From positions 124,001 to 188,000 of the forward strand of contig CANKCB010000003.1 of the NCBI GenBank assembly GCA_947480335.1: a DNA stretch of 64,000 nucleotides, in the 5' to 3' direction. How positions within the stretch are numbered: the first letter of the stretch is position 1; each line of letters starts with the position of its first letter. The notes below the pieces were generated by a model, which made no database searches, had not been told where the DNA came from, and saw nothing but the letters and a program-made list of their open reading frames with translations. Below, piece by piece: positions 1 to 8,050 of the stretch. The DNA is from Gammaproteobacteria bacterium. Its GTDB lineage: Bacteria > Pseudomonadota > Gammaproteobacteria > Eutrophobiales > Eutrophobiaceae. Both the position numbers and the translations under genes were made by a program.

Positions 1-1338
1 AGTATCATACAGGCGTGCCAGATTTTTCTGCGCATAAACATTACCTTGCGCGGCGGCCAGTTGATACCATTTGACTGCCTCAACTGCATTCACGGGCATG
101 CCGGTACCATTCTCGTTCATATAGGCTATATAGGACTGAGCATCGGCATCTTTCTGGGCAGCGGATAACTGGAACAATTTCAGTGCTTCTGCATCGTTCT
201 CGGTTACGCCAGATCCGGTCTCGTATAACACACCCAGATTGTACTGCGCAGAAGCATCTCCCTGGTCAGCGGCCAGTTGATACAATTTGGCCGCTTCGGC
301 ATCATTCTCGGCTACACCCTCGCCATCGTCATACATCACACCCAGATTATATTGAGCACTGGCATAACCCTGATCAGCGGATAGCTTGTACCATTTGATT
401 GCTTCGACATTATTTTCAGGAACGCCCTCGCCATTGGCATATATACGTCCAAGATTATACTGGCCATAAAAATTTCCCTGATCGGCGGCCAGTTGATACA
501 GTCTTATCGCTTCTACATCGTTCTCCGGCACGCCTTCCCCGTTCGCATACATATTCCCCAGATTATTCTGCGCGTCAGAGATCTGTTGGTCTGCTGCCAG
601 TTGATAGTACCTTACTGCTTCTGCATCATTCTCGGGTACGCCCTCGCCATTTTCGTACATATACCCCAATGAATACTGCGCATCCGCATAACCTTGATCC
701 GCTGCAAGCTGATACAATCGCACGGCTTCTGCATCATTCTCGGGAACGCCTTCGCCATCGGCATACAGACTACCCAGGTTGTACTGGCCGAGCGCCAGTC
801 CCTGATCGGCCGCTAGCTTGTAGAGTCTGGCTGCCTCTGCATCATTTTCAGCCACACCTTCACCGCTTGCATACAGATTGCCCAGATTGTTTTGTGCATC
901 AGCCAATCCCTGATCGGTTGCCAGTTGATACAGCCGGGCTGCCTCGACATCATTCTCCGCGACACCTTCGCCCAGCGCATACAGGCGACCCAGATTATAC
1001 TGGCCATACATGTTTCCCTGATTTGCAGAAAGCGTGAACCAATTGACTGCTTCAGCATTGTTTTCGGGGATCCCTTTACCATAGTCGTACATGTGTCCAA
1101 GATTGCTCTGGCCATAGGAATCGCCTTGCTCTGCTGCCATTTGATACCATTTGACCGCTTCCGCGTCATTCTCGGGAACCCCATCACCATAATCGTACAT
1201 CACACCAATCCAGTTTTGCGCTGCTGCATCCCCCTGTTCCGCCAACGCCTTGGTCGTCTCAAAATCAGGTGTCTGGGAATAGACAGGTGAGAAGGCAAAC
1301 AGGAGGAAAAATAATACAGTGAGGGCGAAACGTTTCAT
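1..1338 (-). CDS. Sel1-repeat protein, secreted (3' end beyond window)
   Basis: The frame is open from an ATG at 1338 to the left edge, giving 446 residues with no stop, so the C-terminus lies outside. Residues 1-21 form a signal peptide (hydrophobic core, then SPVYSQ), so export to the periplasm is expected. The rest is eleven full copies and one partial copy of a 36-residue Sel1-like repeat. Typical units carry AQYNLGVMY, a glycine-rich turn such as GEGVPEND, and EAVKWYQLAA. Sel1 repeats fold as paired alpha-helices and usually act as protein-interaction scaffolds, so no enzymatic role is implied. A purine-rich stretch GGAAGGG lies upstream of the ATG. The DNA repeats every 108 bp, and this periodicity opens long spurious frames on the opposite strand. 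Specific partner unknown. Confidence 0.9.
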   Translation of the reverse strand, partial: MKRFALTVLFFLLFAFSPVYSQTPDFETTKALAEQGDAAAQNWIGVMYDYGDGVPENDAEAVKWYQMAAEQGDSYGQSNLGHMYDYGKGIPENNAEAVNWFTLSANQGNMYGQYNLGRLYALGEGVAENDVEAARLYQLATDQGLADAQNNLGNLYASGEGVAENDAEAARLYKLAADQGLALGQYNLGSLYADGEGVPENDAEAVRLYQLAADQGYADAQYSLGYMYENGEGVPENDAEAVRYYQLAADQQISDAQNNLGNMYANGEGVPENDVEAIRLYQLAADQGNFYGQYNLGRIYANGEGVPENNVEAIKWYKLSADQGYASAQYNLGVMYDDGEGVAENDAEAAKLYQLAADQGDASAQYNLGVLYETGSGVTENDAEALKLFQLSAAQKDADAQSYIAYMNENGTGMPVNAVEAVKWYQLAAAQGNVYAQKNLARLYDT

Positions 1339-1587
1339 GGCAGATATTCCCTTCCAGAGAGGACTGTTAATTTACTATAGACCGATATGATTCGATTAGC
1401 GACACAGCTTTTGTATTTCACACGGACTGAGTAACCACCTTTTCAGTGACAGGCTCGCTTGCCAATCGGATATTTACAATGTTATTTCCGGTTTATTTTC
1501 TGCCCGGGCATATTCGTAAAGATGTTGATTTTCCAGTGAAAGCAACTCAAAATCGTTCAAGCACCCGGTTACGGAACACAATTGACC

Positions 1588-2115
1588 ATGAATAGTCACC
1601 CTTTGGAAAGAATCATAGAACGAGGCCTTTTTTTAAGCCGCTGGCTTATGGCGCCCCTTTATATCGGACTCGCCTCGGCACTGTTGCTACTGCTATACAG
1701 TTTTATGACGGAGCTGCTTCATTTATTTTTAGCCTTACCCAGTTTGTCGCAGAACGATGTCATATTGGGAATACTTTCATTAATTGATCTTTCACTGGCG
1801 GGCAATCTGCTGCTGATTGTGATTTTTTCCGGGTATGAAAATTTTGTGTCAAAAATAAACACCGGCGGCCATGAGGATCAGTTCGAGTGGAAAGGTACGG
1901 TAGATTTCTCTACGCTAAAGCTAAAGCTGATTGCATCCATTGTGGCCATCTCCGGTATACATCTGCTGAAAATCTTCATGGATCCCGGTGAACTGTCAGA
2001 ATCCCGGATCATGTGGATGGTCATCATCCATTTGGTATTTGTCATTTCCGGTGTGTTGCTGGCGCTTATGGATCGTATTGTCGTCAGCAGCAAATCTGTC
2101 AAAGCTCAACATTGA
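1588..2115 (+). CDS. YqhA-family (UPF0114) inner-membrane protein
   Basis: The product is a 175-residue integral membrane protein with about four hydrophobic segments, near residues 16-42, 60-85, 110-128 and 140-165. The ending of its N-terminal part, NPL-like then ERIIERGLFLSRW, and the segment GNLLLIVIFSGYENFVSK match the YqhA/UPF0114 family, whose biochemical role is not established. I chose the ATG at 1588 over a TTG two codons upstream. It is divergent from the Sel1-repeat gene and is followed after 34 nt by the MscS-like gene, so the two may be co-transcribed. The family assignment is by motif recognition; the function is not known. Confidence 0.8.
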   Translation: MNSHPLERIIERGLFLSRWLMAPLYIGLASALLLLLYSFMTELLHLFLALPSLSQNDVILGILSLIDLSLAGNLLLIVIFSGYENFVSKINTGGHEDQFEWKGTVDFSTLKLKLIASIVAISGIHLLKIFMDPGELSESRIMWMVIIHLVFVISGVLLALMDRIVVSSKSVKAQH

Positions 2116-2149
2116 TTTTATCCACAATGAACCGTTATACCTGACGACC

Positions 2150-3865
2150 GTGAATTCCCGCTCTCTGCTGCTAAAAGCATGTCTAATTCTGCTCATTGTT
2201 CCGAGCACGTTTAACGTCCATGCACAGGAACCGGCAATTGAACCTGCTGCTTCCCCAGCTGAAACCAAGCTACAGCAAGCACGTGATCAATTACAGCAGA
2301 TCCAGAAAACCCTGGTGGAAAAACGCCTGCAGCTTGAACAAATGCGGGTGCAACTGGGCAAACTGGCGGACCCGGTTGAACGCGCCGAACTACAAAATCG
2401 GATCAGTCAGGGTGAGGCGGACATGAGTACCTTGCGTCGCTCGTTCGAGAATATTGCCCTCGGTGGTGTCGATTCCAGCGTATTTGATCCGGCCAGACAA
2501 AAACTTCAGTTCGATTGGCAACAGGAGCTGCAACTGATACTGGAACCGATCTTCCAGAAAATGCGCGAACTCACCGACAAGCCACGACAGATTGAACAAC
2601 TGAAAAACCAGCTGGTGGTGCTGGAAAGCAAGTTGCGTGTGGTCAATCGTGCACTAACCAATCTGGAACAGTTACGAAGCGACAACATACCAACAGCCAC
2701 CCGCAAACTGATGGATGCGATATATACTGCCTGGACACAACAGCTCAATGATATCCAGCGTGAACAGGACATCACCCGTCTGCGTCTGAATGTATTACAG
2801 GACAGTTCGGATTCGATATTTAATCGCATTCGTCAGTCCACCAGCGATTTTATCAGCGGCAGTGGTCGCAACCTGCTGCTGTCATTACTCGCCTTCGTAA
2901 TCACTTTCCTGACTATGAAAGGAATGTATTATCTGTTTAACCGTATTGGTCGGAGAAACGCTATTCGCGTATCCACTGGCAAACGGATCATGACCTACGG
3001 TTATCAAGCCCTGACGATACTTTCTTCCATCATGGCGGCCATGATGGTGTTATATCTGTTGGGTGACATGATGCTAATCGTGTTCACCGTAATCGTTCTG
3101 GTAATGGCAATACTGGGTTTACGTAATTATGTACCTCGCTTTATTGTAGAAACCCGTTTGCTACTGGACATTGGACCGATACGAGAGCACGAAAGGGTGA
3201 TTTACCAGGGAATACCCTGGGAAGTTCGGTCACTGGGCGTGCACTCATATCTGCACAATCCTGCACTGGAAGGCTTGTTGCGTCTACCGGTCACGGAAAT
3301 GACCGGTCTGGTATCCCGTCCGTATCACGAAGATGAACCCTGGTTTCCCACTCAGGTGGGTGACTGGGTAATGTTCGCTGATGGTTCAATGGGGCTGGTG
3401 CTGCGACAGACGCCGGATACTGTCCAGATCAAAACCAAAGGCAGCATCAAGTACTACCAAACAGCCTCATTCTTGCAGGAAAATATGCGTAATCTGTCAC
3501 AGGGCTTTGGTGTTTCCATCAATTTTGGTATCGACTATCAGCACCAGTCTATCGCCACCACAACCATACCGGCCATACTCAAACAATCGGTTGAACAGGC
3601 ACTGCAAAAATCGGACCTCGCATCACATGTCGAAAACATACAAGTTGAATTTCAGGAAGCCGCCTCATCATCGCTGAACTATCTGGTCGATGTCGGGATG
3701 AAAGGTTCCGCTGCCAGTTCATATTATGCCATTGGCCGCTTGCTACAACAGACATGCGTCAATTGCTGTAATGCCAATGGCTGGATTATACCGTTCAACC
3801 AGATTACCTTGAACGCCGGCACTGGTCTGGACGTTACCAACCTGCCAATTACACCAAAGAAGTAA
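2150..3865 (+). CDS. MscS-like mechanosensitive channel-domain protein with coiled coil
   Basis: The likely start is the GTG at 2150, because it places a clean signal peptide at the N-terminus (MNSRSLLLKACLILLIV, cleavage after NVHA). The frame is open further upstream, but that part lies inside the yqhA-like gene. The 571-residue product has a Q/E/L-rich coiled-coil periplasmic region (about residues 25-220), then two or three membrane segments (about 245-340), one followed by GLRNYVPRFI. A soluble C-terminal part follows, with short beta-rich motifs such as VGDWVMFADG and GSIKYYQTASF, which resembles the cytoplasmic beta domain of MscS-type channels. This is a larger MscK/YbdG-style architecture rather than a minimal MscS. 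Ion gating in response to membrane tension is inferred from the family. A mechanosensitive MscL gene lies just downstream, which is consistent with osmotic-stress function. Confidence 0.7.
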   Translation: MNSRSLLLKACLILLIVPSTFNVHAQEPAIEPAASPAETKLQQARDQLQQIQKTLVEKRLQLEQMRVQLGKLADPVERAELQNRISQGEADMSTLRRSFENIALGGVDSSVFDPARQKLQFDWQQELQLILEPIFQKMRELTDKPRQIEQLKNQLVVLESKLRVVNRALTNLEQLRSDNIPTATRKLMDAIYTAWTQQLNDIQREQDITRLRLNVLQDSSDSIFNRIRQSTSDFISGSGRNLLLSLLAFVITFLTMKGMYYLFNRIGRRNAIRVSTGKRIMTYGYQALTILSSIMAAMMVLYLLGDMMLIVFTVIVLVMAILGLRNYVPRFIVETRLLLDIGPIREHERVIYQGIPWEVRSLGVHSYLHNPALEGLLRLPVTEMTGLVSRPYHEDEPWFPTQVGDWVMFADGSMGLVLRQTPDTVQIKTKGSIKYYQTASFLQENMRNLSQGFGVSINFGIDYQHQSIATTTIPAILKQSVEQALQKSDLASHVENIQVEFQEAASSSLNYLVDVGMKGSAASSYYAIGRLLQQTCVNCCNANGWIIPFNQITLNAGTGLDVTNLPITPKK

Positions 3866-3991
3866 TCTGACAGGGAGTACTGACTTAGTCTGTCTGTGTA
3901 TATGGCATCATTCTATGCAAGTTACTTGTCTGCAAAGATTGTTCGTTATCATTCCAGACAGTTCGAGCTAAAAATCCGGACCTGAAAATAC

Positions 3992-4035
3992 AAATTCCGG
4001 TTATTATTTACTTTGACCGGCGAATTCCGGAATTT
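3992..4035. repeat. Inverted repeat in mscL upstream region
   Basis: AAATTCCGG at 3992-4000 and its exact complement CCGGAATTT at 4027-4035 are separated by 26 nt in the 211-bp gap upstream of mscL. It could be an operator or chance. No clear sigma-70 promoter is visible around it. Confidence 0.3.
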
Positions 4036-4076
4036 GGGCGCTATTACTCTTAACCAATTAATAACGAGGGACACAT

Positions 4077-4487
4077 ATGTCATTGCTAAATGAATTCAAG
4101 GCGTTTGCAGTACGAGGCAATGTGGTAGATATGGCGGTTGGTATCATTATGGGCGCGGCCTTTGGCAAAATCGTTTCCTCTCTGGTTAACGATATCATCA
4201 TGCCACCGATAGGAGTCATAGTCGGGGGAGTCAGTTTTAACAAGCTGGCGATTACTCTGAAGGAAGCCACTGCGGATGCAGCGGCTGTGACACTGAACTA
4301 TGGGTTGTTTATCCAGACCGTGGTCGATTTTCTGATTATCTCTGCAGCAATTTTTGTGGCTGTAAAAATTATCAATCGCCTGCAAAAACAAAAACAGGAA
4401 GTCCAGGCTGAGGCACCACCGAGCGCAGAAGTGCAGTTGTTGACCGACATTAAAAATTTACTGTCAGAACGTAACCGTCAACATTAA
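4077..4487 (+). CDS. mscL: Large-conductance mechanosensitive channel MscL
   Basis: This 136-residue protein has the usual length and layout of MscL. It starts with an amphipathic N-terminus ([20 protein letters not shown]). TM1 carries the pore-lining [19 protein letters not shown] and ends [10 protein letters not shown] periplasmic loop follows, then TM2 ([20 protein letters not shown]). The C-terminal helix ends near [13 protein letters not shown]. The channel opens under high membrane tension and releases solutes on hypo-osmotic shock as a homopentamer in the inner membrane. A purine-rich GAGGGAC precedes the ATG by about 5 nt. The gene stands alone, with a porin remnant directly after it. 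Confidence 0.95.
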   Translation: MSLLNEFKAFAVRGNVVDMAVGIIMGAAFGKIVSSLVNDIIMPPIGVIVGGVSFNKLAITLKEATADAAAVTLNYGLFIQTVVDFLIISAAIFVAVKIINRLQKQKQEVQAEAPPSAEVQLLTDIKNLLSERNRQH

Positions 4488-4489
4488 AC

Positions 4490-4846
4490 AGCGAAGCATG
4501 GTGTCGGTCGCTATATTGGGATCAGGGTGCCTCTATCAATGCGTTTGGCAAGTTAGACACCCAGTTTGGCTATGGCGGATACATTAACTTCCAGCACTGG
4601 TTGGCTGAAACCCTGCAAAGCAATATTGATTTTGGCGCGGGAAAATACAACCTGAATCTGGAAGAAGATCTCAGTGCGAATGAAACCCTGTATTCCAGTC
4701 ATACCAACCTGATCTGGACGCCGATTGAAAAATTCCTGTTAGGATTTGAATACTCCTGGGGTCACCGTGAAGTACACGATGTTCGTGAAGGGGATCTGGA
4801 TCGTTTCATGTTTATATCGATGTTTTATTTCCAGGTGGCTACCTGA
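4490..4846 (+). pseudogene. C-terminal remnant of an outer-membrane porin
   Basis: Directly after mscL one frame is coherent from about 4490 to a TGA at 4844-4846. It reads like the last strands of a beta-barrel: GGYINFQHWLAETLQSN, then HTNLIWTPIEKFLLGFEYSW, then GDLDRFMFISMFYFQVAT. Alternating hydrophobic residues, aromatic girdle residues and the closing region of DcaP-like or related trimeric porins are visible. The N-terminal two thirds of such a protein and any start codon or signal peptide are absent. The preceding codons run into the mscL stop region, so the gene was truncated, probably by a deletion that joined it to mscL. The exact porin family is uncertain. Confidence 0.6.
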
Positions 4847-4861
4847 AGTAGTCGGAAAAAG

Positions 4862-5140
4862 TCAAACGTCTGTGTGGGATTGCAGTTTGTCCAGCAATCC
4901 CATTTCCATCACCCACATACAAAGCAGCAGCTTTTCGCCAGATCCCATTGCGGCGACAATAGCTTGCTGGGTTCCAGGATTATCGCGACTCTGTTTCAGA
5001 CGCGTTAAACCTGTGGTGATACCGGCTGTCATGCGATCGTCCAGATTCAGATCAACGACATCTATCAACTGCGCCTGTTCAACTATGTCAGCACCAAACA
5101 ATCTGTTCAGGCCCAGGATAGAGGATTCGCTTTCAGACAT
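4862..5140 (-). CDS. Small hypothetical protein (92 aa)
   Basis: An ATG at 5140 opens a 92-residue frame with an acidic, soluble composition (it begins MSESESSILGLNRLFGAD and includes DLNLDDRMTAG). There is no signal peptide, and the C-terminal half contains a Met/Leu-rich helix (LLLCMWVMEMGLLDKL). I do not recognise the family. No strong Shine-Dalgarno sequence is visible. It lies downstream of the TPP-enzyme gene on the same strand, about 115 bp away and beyond a stem-loop, so it may be a separate unit. The residue pattern looks more like a real protein than a random frame, but support is limited. Confidence 0.45.
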   Translation of the reverse strand: MSESESSILGLNRLFGADIVEQAQLIDVVDLNLDDRMTAGITTGLTRLKQSRDNPGTQQAIVAAMGSGEKLLLCMWVMEMGLLDKLQSHTDV

Positions 5141-5202
5141 GATTGAGTATATTCAGTGAGGGTTCTTGCAGTTTCAGATAATGCGTTTTAGCACATTTAA
5201 GC

Positions 5203-5238
5203 GGTACTCCCGACAACCAGTATGGTGCCGGGAGTACC
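5203..5238 (-). terminator. Stem-loop downstream of TPP-enzyme gene
   Basis: GGTACTCCCG (5203-5212) and CGGGAGTACC (5229-5238) form a perfect 10-bp stem with a 16-nt loop. It starts 18 bp past the stop of the minus-strand TPP-enzyme gene. No real U-tract follows on the minus strand (GCTTAAATG), so it may be a weak terminator or an mRNA-end stabiliser. Confidence 0.45.
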
Positions 5239-5255
5239 ACACGAGTGTATCTACC

Positions 5256-7154
5256 TTATACCTTACGTTCGCGGATCTGGGCCAGCGAGAACTTCTGGTA
5301 GTTCGTCACCTCTGCGCCAATACCAATACGGCGAATATGCACATCCAGCATGAAAGGTCTACCCTCCGCCAGCGTACGCAAACCCTTGCGGATTGCATCC
5401 TTCAGCTGGTCGGTGTTCGTCACCACTGCGCCGGGGATGTTATACGCGGCGGCCAATTTGGTGAAATCCACGTCCGGGTTACCCAGATAGGAAACATAAT
5501 CACGGTTCGCCTTACCGGCCGGTCCCATCTCACCCATGATGTTCCAGCGCGTTTCCTCATAGGTATGGTTATTAAAGATGACGGTCATGACAGGAATATC
5601 ATAACGGGACATCGTCCATAAGGAATCTGTCTGTCCGAACAGGAATCCACCATCGCCCTGGAATGAAACGACCTGGCGGTTTGGAAAGGCCAGCTTGACA
5701 CCGACCGAGGCTCCCACACCCCATCCCAATGCCCGGCCTTCGGTGCGACCTATTTTCAACATTGCATCATCTGCAAACGGGAACATACCCAACGATTTAT
5801 ATTCTGTACCTTGTTCTACGACCACAATGGCATCTTTTTCCAGTTGCTGTCTGATTTCATAGACAAGACGTGCCCAGGGTACCGGAGATCCCTTGCTTAA
5901 CCGTCCTGCTTCCATACGGGCTTCCATTACCGCTTTCGTATGTCCCGCACAGATCCGCCGACGTTCTTCGGTCAATGTCTTTAACTGTTCCGGTGTGCTC
6001 ATGCTTTTCACAGCAGCGACCAAATCCTTGGCTATTTCAGTCAGGTTACCGACCAGCGCACTCACATAGGGGGCATTGCGTCCTATGGTATTCTCATCAA
6101 CACTGGCATGTATCTCACGAATGGCATTACCCTTTCCTGCATAACCATTTCTGCGCTGGCGTGCACCAAAGTTTAGATACAGATCAATTGGTTTGGTATA
6201 TTGCTGCAAATACCCTGACACCTGATCGTCTTCGCCCACCCAGAGTGGATGCGTATTGGGGAAATCGCAGGTAATACTTCGGAACTGGATGACCGGGATC
6301 GCCAGCAACTCACATAATTCCACAATGGCTGCCCGCGCATTGCAATGACCAACTTCCGGGCCAACCTCCATTAAGGGTGAATTGGCACTGAGCAAAATCT
6401 TTGCAGCGCGCTCGACCTCAGAAGTATCAGGACGCAAGCTCATGGGTACATGCATGGCCTCACCCGAATACACCGTGCCGGTAACTTCCTTATAGAGCAG
6501 ATCACGTGGCGTACGCAGATAGGTAGGACCACCGGGCAATACACTGGCTACCTTGTAGGCCTTGCGCACCCACTCAGCGAGACGATCCGGCTGGTTGGCA
6601 GTCCAGCACCATTTGGTATAAAAACGTGCAGCTTCTTCCCAGTTATCAATGTCTTCATGACTATCGGTACCTTCACGCGTCGTTTCCGCATGGTCACTCA
6701 TGATTACCAGTGGAGTGCGATCTTTCATTGAGTTGTACATATTCGATGTTGAATGCGGCAAGCCAACTCGACTATAGAATCCGAATGCGGGTTTGCCGGT
6801 CGCCTTGGCAAAACCATCTGCCATCGCCACAACCTGTCCTTCCTGGGTAGCCTGTATCAGCTGGATTTGTGGTCGACTTACCAACGCATCAACGATAGGC
6901 CCAATACCCGAACCGTTCGAACAAAATAGATAAGGTGTGCCGGTTTCCAGCATCTGCTCTGCTATCAGATCACCACCGGTACCCTTGACAGTCCTGACAA
7001 ATTCGGCGGGCAATGTACTGCCCGGAACAAATGGTTCAACTGCCGCCAGTGCTGACTTGGCTGCTGAAACGCTGTAGCTGGCTGCAGCCATACCACTAAG
7101 AAAACTGCGCCTTGAGATTTTTGCATTGATAAGGTCCTTGACTAATTCACGCAT
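5256..7154 (-). CDS. Tat-exported thiamine-diphosphate-dependent enzyme (ALS/benzoylformate decarboxylase-like)
   Basis: The 632-residue product has the three-domain layout of acetolactate-synthase/2-oxoacid-decarboxylase enzymes. The catalytic Glu of the N-terminal domain is at about residue 105 (IQATQEGQVVAMADGFA). The C-terminal domain has the ThDP/Mg motif, GDG at about residue 500 and NN near 527. Unusually for this family, the N-terminus carries a twin-arginine signal (SRRSFLSG at about residues 14-21) followed by an alanine-rich hydrophobic stretch ending AAKSALA. Export of the folded cofactor-bearing enzyme to the periplasm is therefore expected. A cytochrome c gene lies 53 nt upstream on the same strand. 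The two may couple oxidation of a 2-oxo acid or similar substrate to the respiratory chain, but the substrate and the redox link are inference. Confidence 0.85.
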   Translation of the reverse strand: MRELVKDLINAKISRRSFLSGMAAASYSVSAAKSALAAVEPFVPGSTLPAEFVRTVKGTGGDLIAEQMLETGTPYLFCSNGSGIGPIVDALVSRPQIQLIQATQEGQVVAMADGFAKATGKPAFGFYSRVGLPHSTSNMYNSMKDRTPLVIMSDHAETTREGTDSHEDIDNWEEAARFYTKWCWTANQPDRLAEWVRKAYKVASVLPGGPTYLRTPRDLLYKEVTGTVYSGEAMHVPMSLRPDTSEVERAAKILLSANSPLMEVGPEVGHCNARAAIVELCELLAIPVIQFRSITCDFPNTHPLWVGEDDQVSGYLQQYTKPIDLYLNFGARQRRNGYAGKGNAIREIHASVDENTIGRNAPYVSALVGNLTEIAKDLVAAVKSMSTPEQLKTLTEERRRICAGHTKAVMEARMEAGRLSKGSPVPWARLVYEIRQQLEKDAIVVVEQGTEYKSLGMFPFADDAMLKIGRTEGRALGWGVGASVGVKLAFPNRQVVSFQGDGGFLFGQTDSLWTMSRYDIPVMTVIFNNHTYEETRWNIMGEMGPAGKANRDYVSYLGNPDVDFTKLAAAYNIPGAVVTNTDQLKDAIRKGLRTLAEGRPFMLDVHIRRIGIGAEVTNYQKFSLAQIRERKV

Positions 7155-7207
7155 CTCGCCCCCTGCATTAAATATTTGTATTCATTCAGATAGATTGCCG
7201 ACCAGAA

Positions 7208-7507
7208 TTATTTCTTGTCTACGGCAAAATTCTTGATCAGATATTGTTTTACATCTTCCAGTTCATCCTTATGGACAGCCGCACCTCTGGCAACCATGTC
7301 ATAGACATACACTTCCCATTCCTCCGCTGTCAGTTTCTGGTGAGGATTGGCTATATTGTCCAGACCATGACAGGCCGTGCAGGCTGTCAGTATCCTGTCC
7401 CTGCCCTTGCCTTCAGGAAAATCCTGGGCCTGAGTAATAACAGGCAACAGTAATCCCACAGCAAGCAGAAACAGTACTTTCCGATTCCAGCTGATGGTTG
7501 TTTTCAT
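7208..7507 (-). CDS. Small periplasmic monohaem cytochrome c
   Basis: The 99-residue protein starts at an ATG preceded by GGGGGA. It has a signal peptide (KVLFLLAVGLLLPVITQAQ, about residues 10-28) and a single haem-binding CTACH at residues 43-47. A likely distal Met lies in VYDMVARG (residue 71). The mature protein of about 70 residues is the size of a minimal class I cytochrome c such as cytochrome c551/c5-type carriers. It lies directly upstream of the Tat-exported TPP-enzyme gene with a 53-nt gap and is probably co-transcribed, so it may be that enzyme's electron acceptor in the periplasm. The DUF2905 gene lies 184 nt further upstream on the same strand. Confidence 0.88.
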   Translation of the reverse strand: MKTTISWNRKVLFLLAVGLLLPVITQAQDFPEGKGRDRILTACTACHGLDNIANPHQKLTAEEWEVYVYDMVARGAAVHKDELEDVKQYLIKNFAVDKK

Positions 7508-7691
7508 TTAATCCCCCGGAGATGATGTTATAAGTATGTTGCGTATCAGCATAATCTGCTCCGGATTCAGTGTCTAGAACATAGCCGCATGGGTGCAGTC
7601 AGCCTGGCCATAAATACACGAAATTTTCATAATTGCTTAACCCAGCATCCAAGCAACGATAACCAGGTATGCAGATATGGTTTATTCGACA

Positions 7692-7892
7692 TCAACGTTT
7701 TCCGGCTAACCAGAAAACCAGCGTTGCAATAATACTGATTACGACGCTCCATCCCAGAGGAAAATAAAAGGTGAAGTTTTCCCGCCTGATATGAATATCG
7801 CCCGGTAGACGTGGAATACCTGCTGGTAGATAGGTGATCAGTACTCCTGCCACCATAAATATCAAACCAGTGAGTATCAGTATTTTCCCCAT
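7692..7892 (-). CDS. DUF2905 family two-helix membrane protein
   Basis: This is a 66-residue protein with two membrane segments (ILILTGLIFMVAGVLITYL and the C-terminal GWSVVISIIATLVFWLAG). Between them is the family's signature loop, LPGDIHIRRENFTFYFPL. These features match DUF2905, a widespread small inner-membrane family of unknown function. It is divergent from the permease gene at 8051 and is the first gene on this part of the minus strand. Confidence 0.85.
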   Translation of the reverse strand: MGKILILTGLIFMVAGVLITYLPAGIPRLPGDIHIRRENFTFYFPLGWSVVISIIATLVFWLAGKR

Positions 7893-8050
7893 GGTTTATT
7901 CTACCTGTTTAGCTGAATATTATCGGCATTCCAGCGTTCCGGCAGACAGGACCTTAACTGCACCAAAAATGATAGGTTATTTTCAGGGCTTGGATTACTA
8001 TTAAGCCATTCGTCTGCTCATTAATAATAAATAAATTATAATCAGGCACT

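Noticed and set aside
183-1290. Long plus-strand and shifted minus-strand reading frames over the first 1.3 kb
   Set aside because: They are shadows of the 108-bp Sel1 repeats; their translations are His/Arg-rich or lack any family pattern, while one minus-strand frame gives eleven clean Sel1 units.
1-1338. CRISPR-like periodic repeats
   Set aside because: Period is 108 bp, equals 36 codons, and units vary at codon level; this is protein repeat structure without spacers.
1988-2149. N-terminal extension of the MscS-like protein
   Set aside because: It lies inside the yqhA-like gene in another frame and the GTG at 2150 gives a proper signal peptide.
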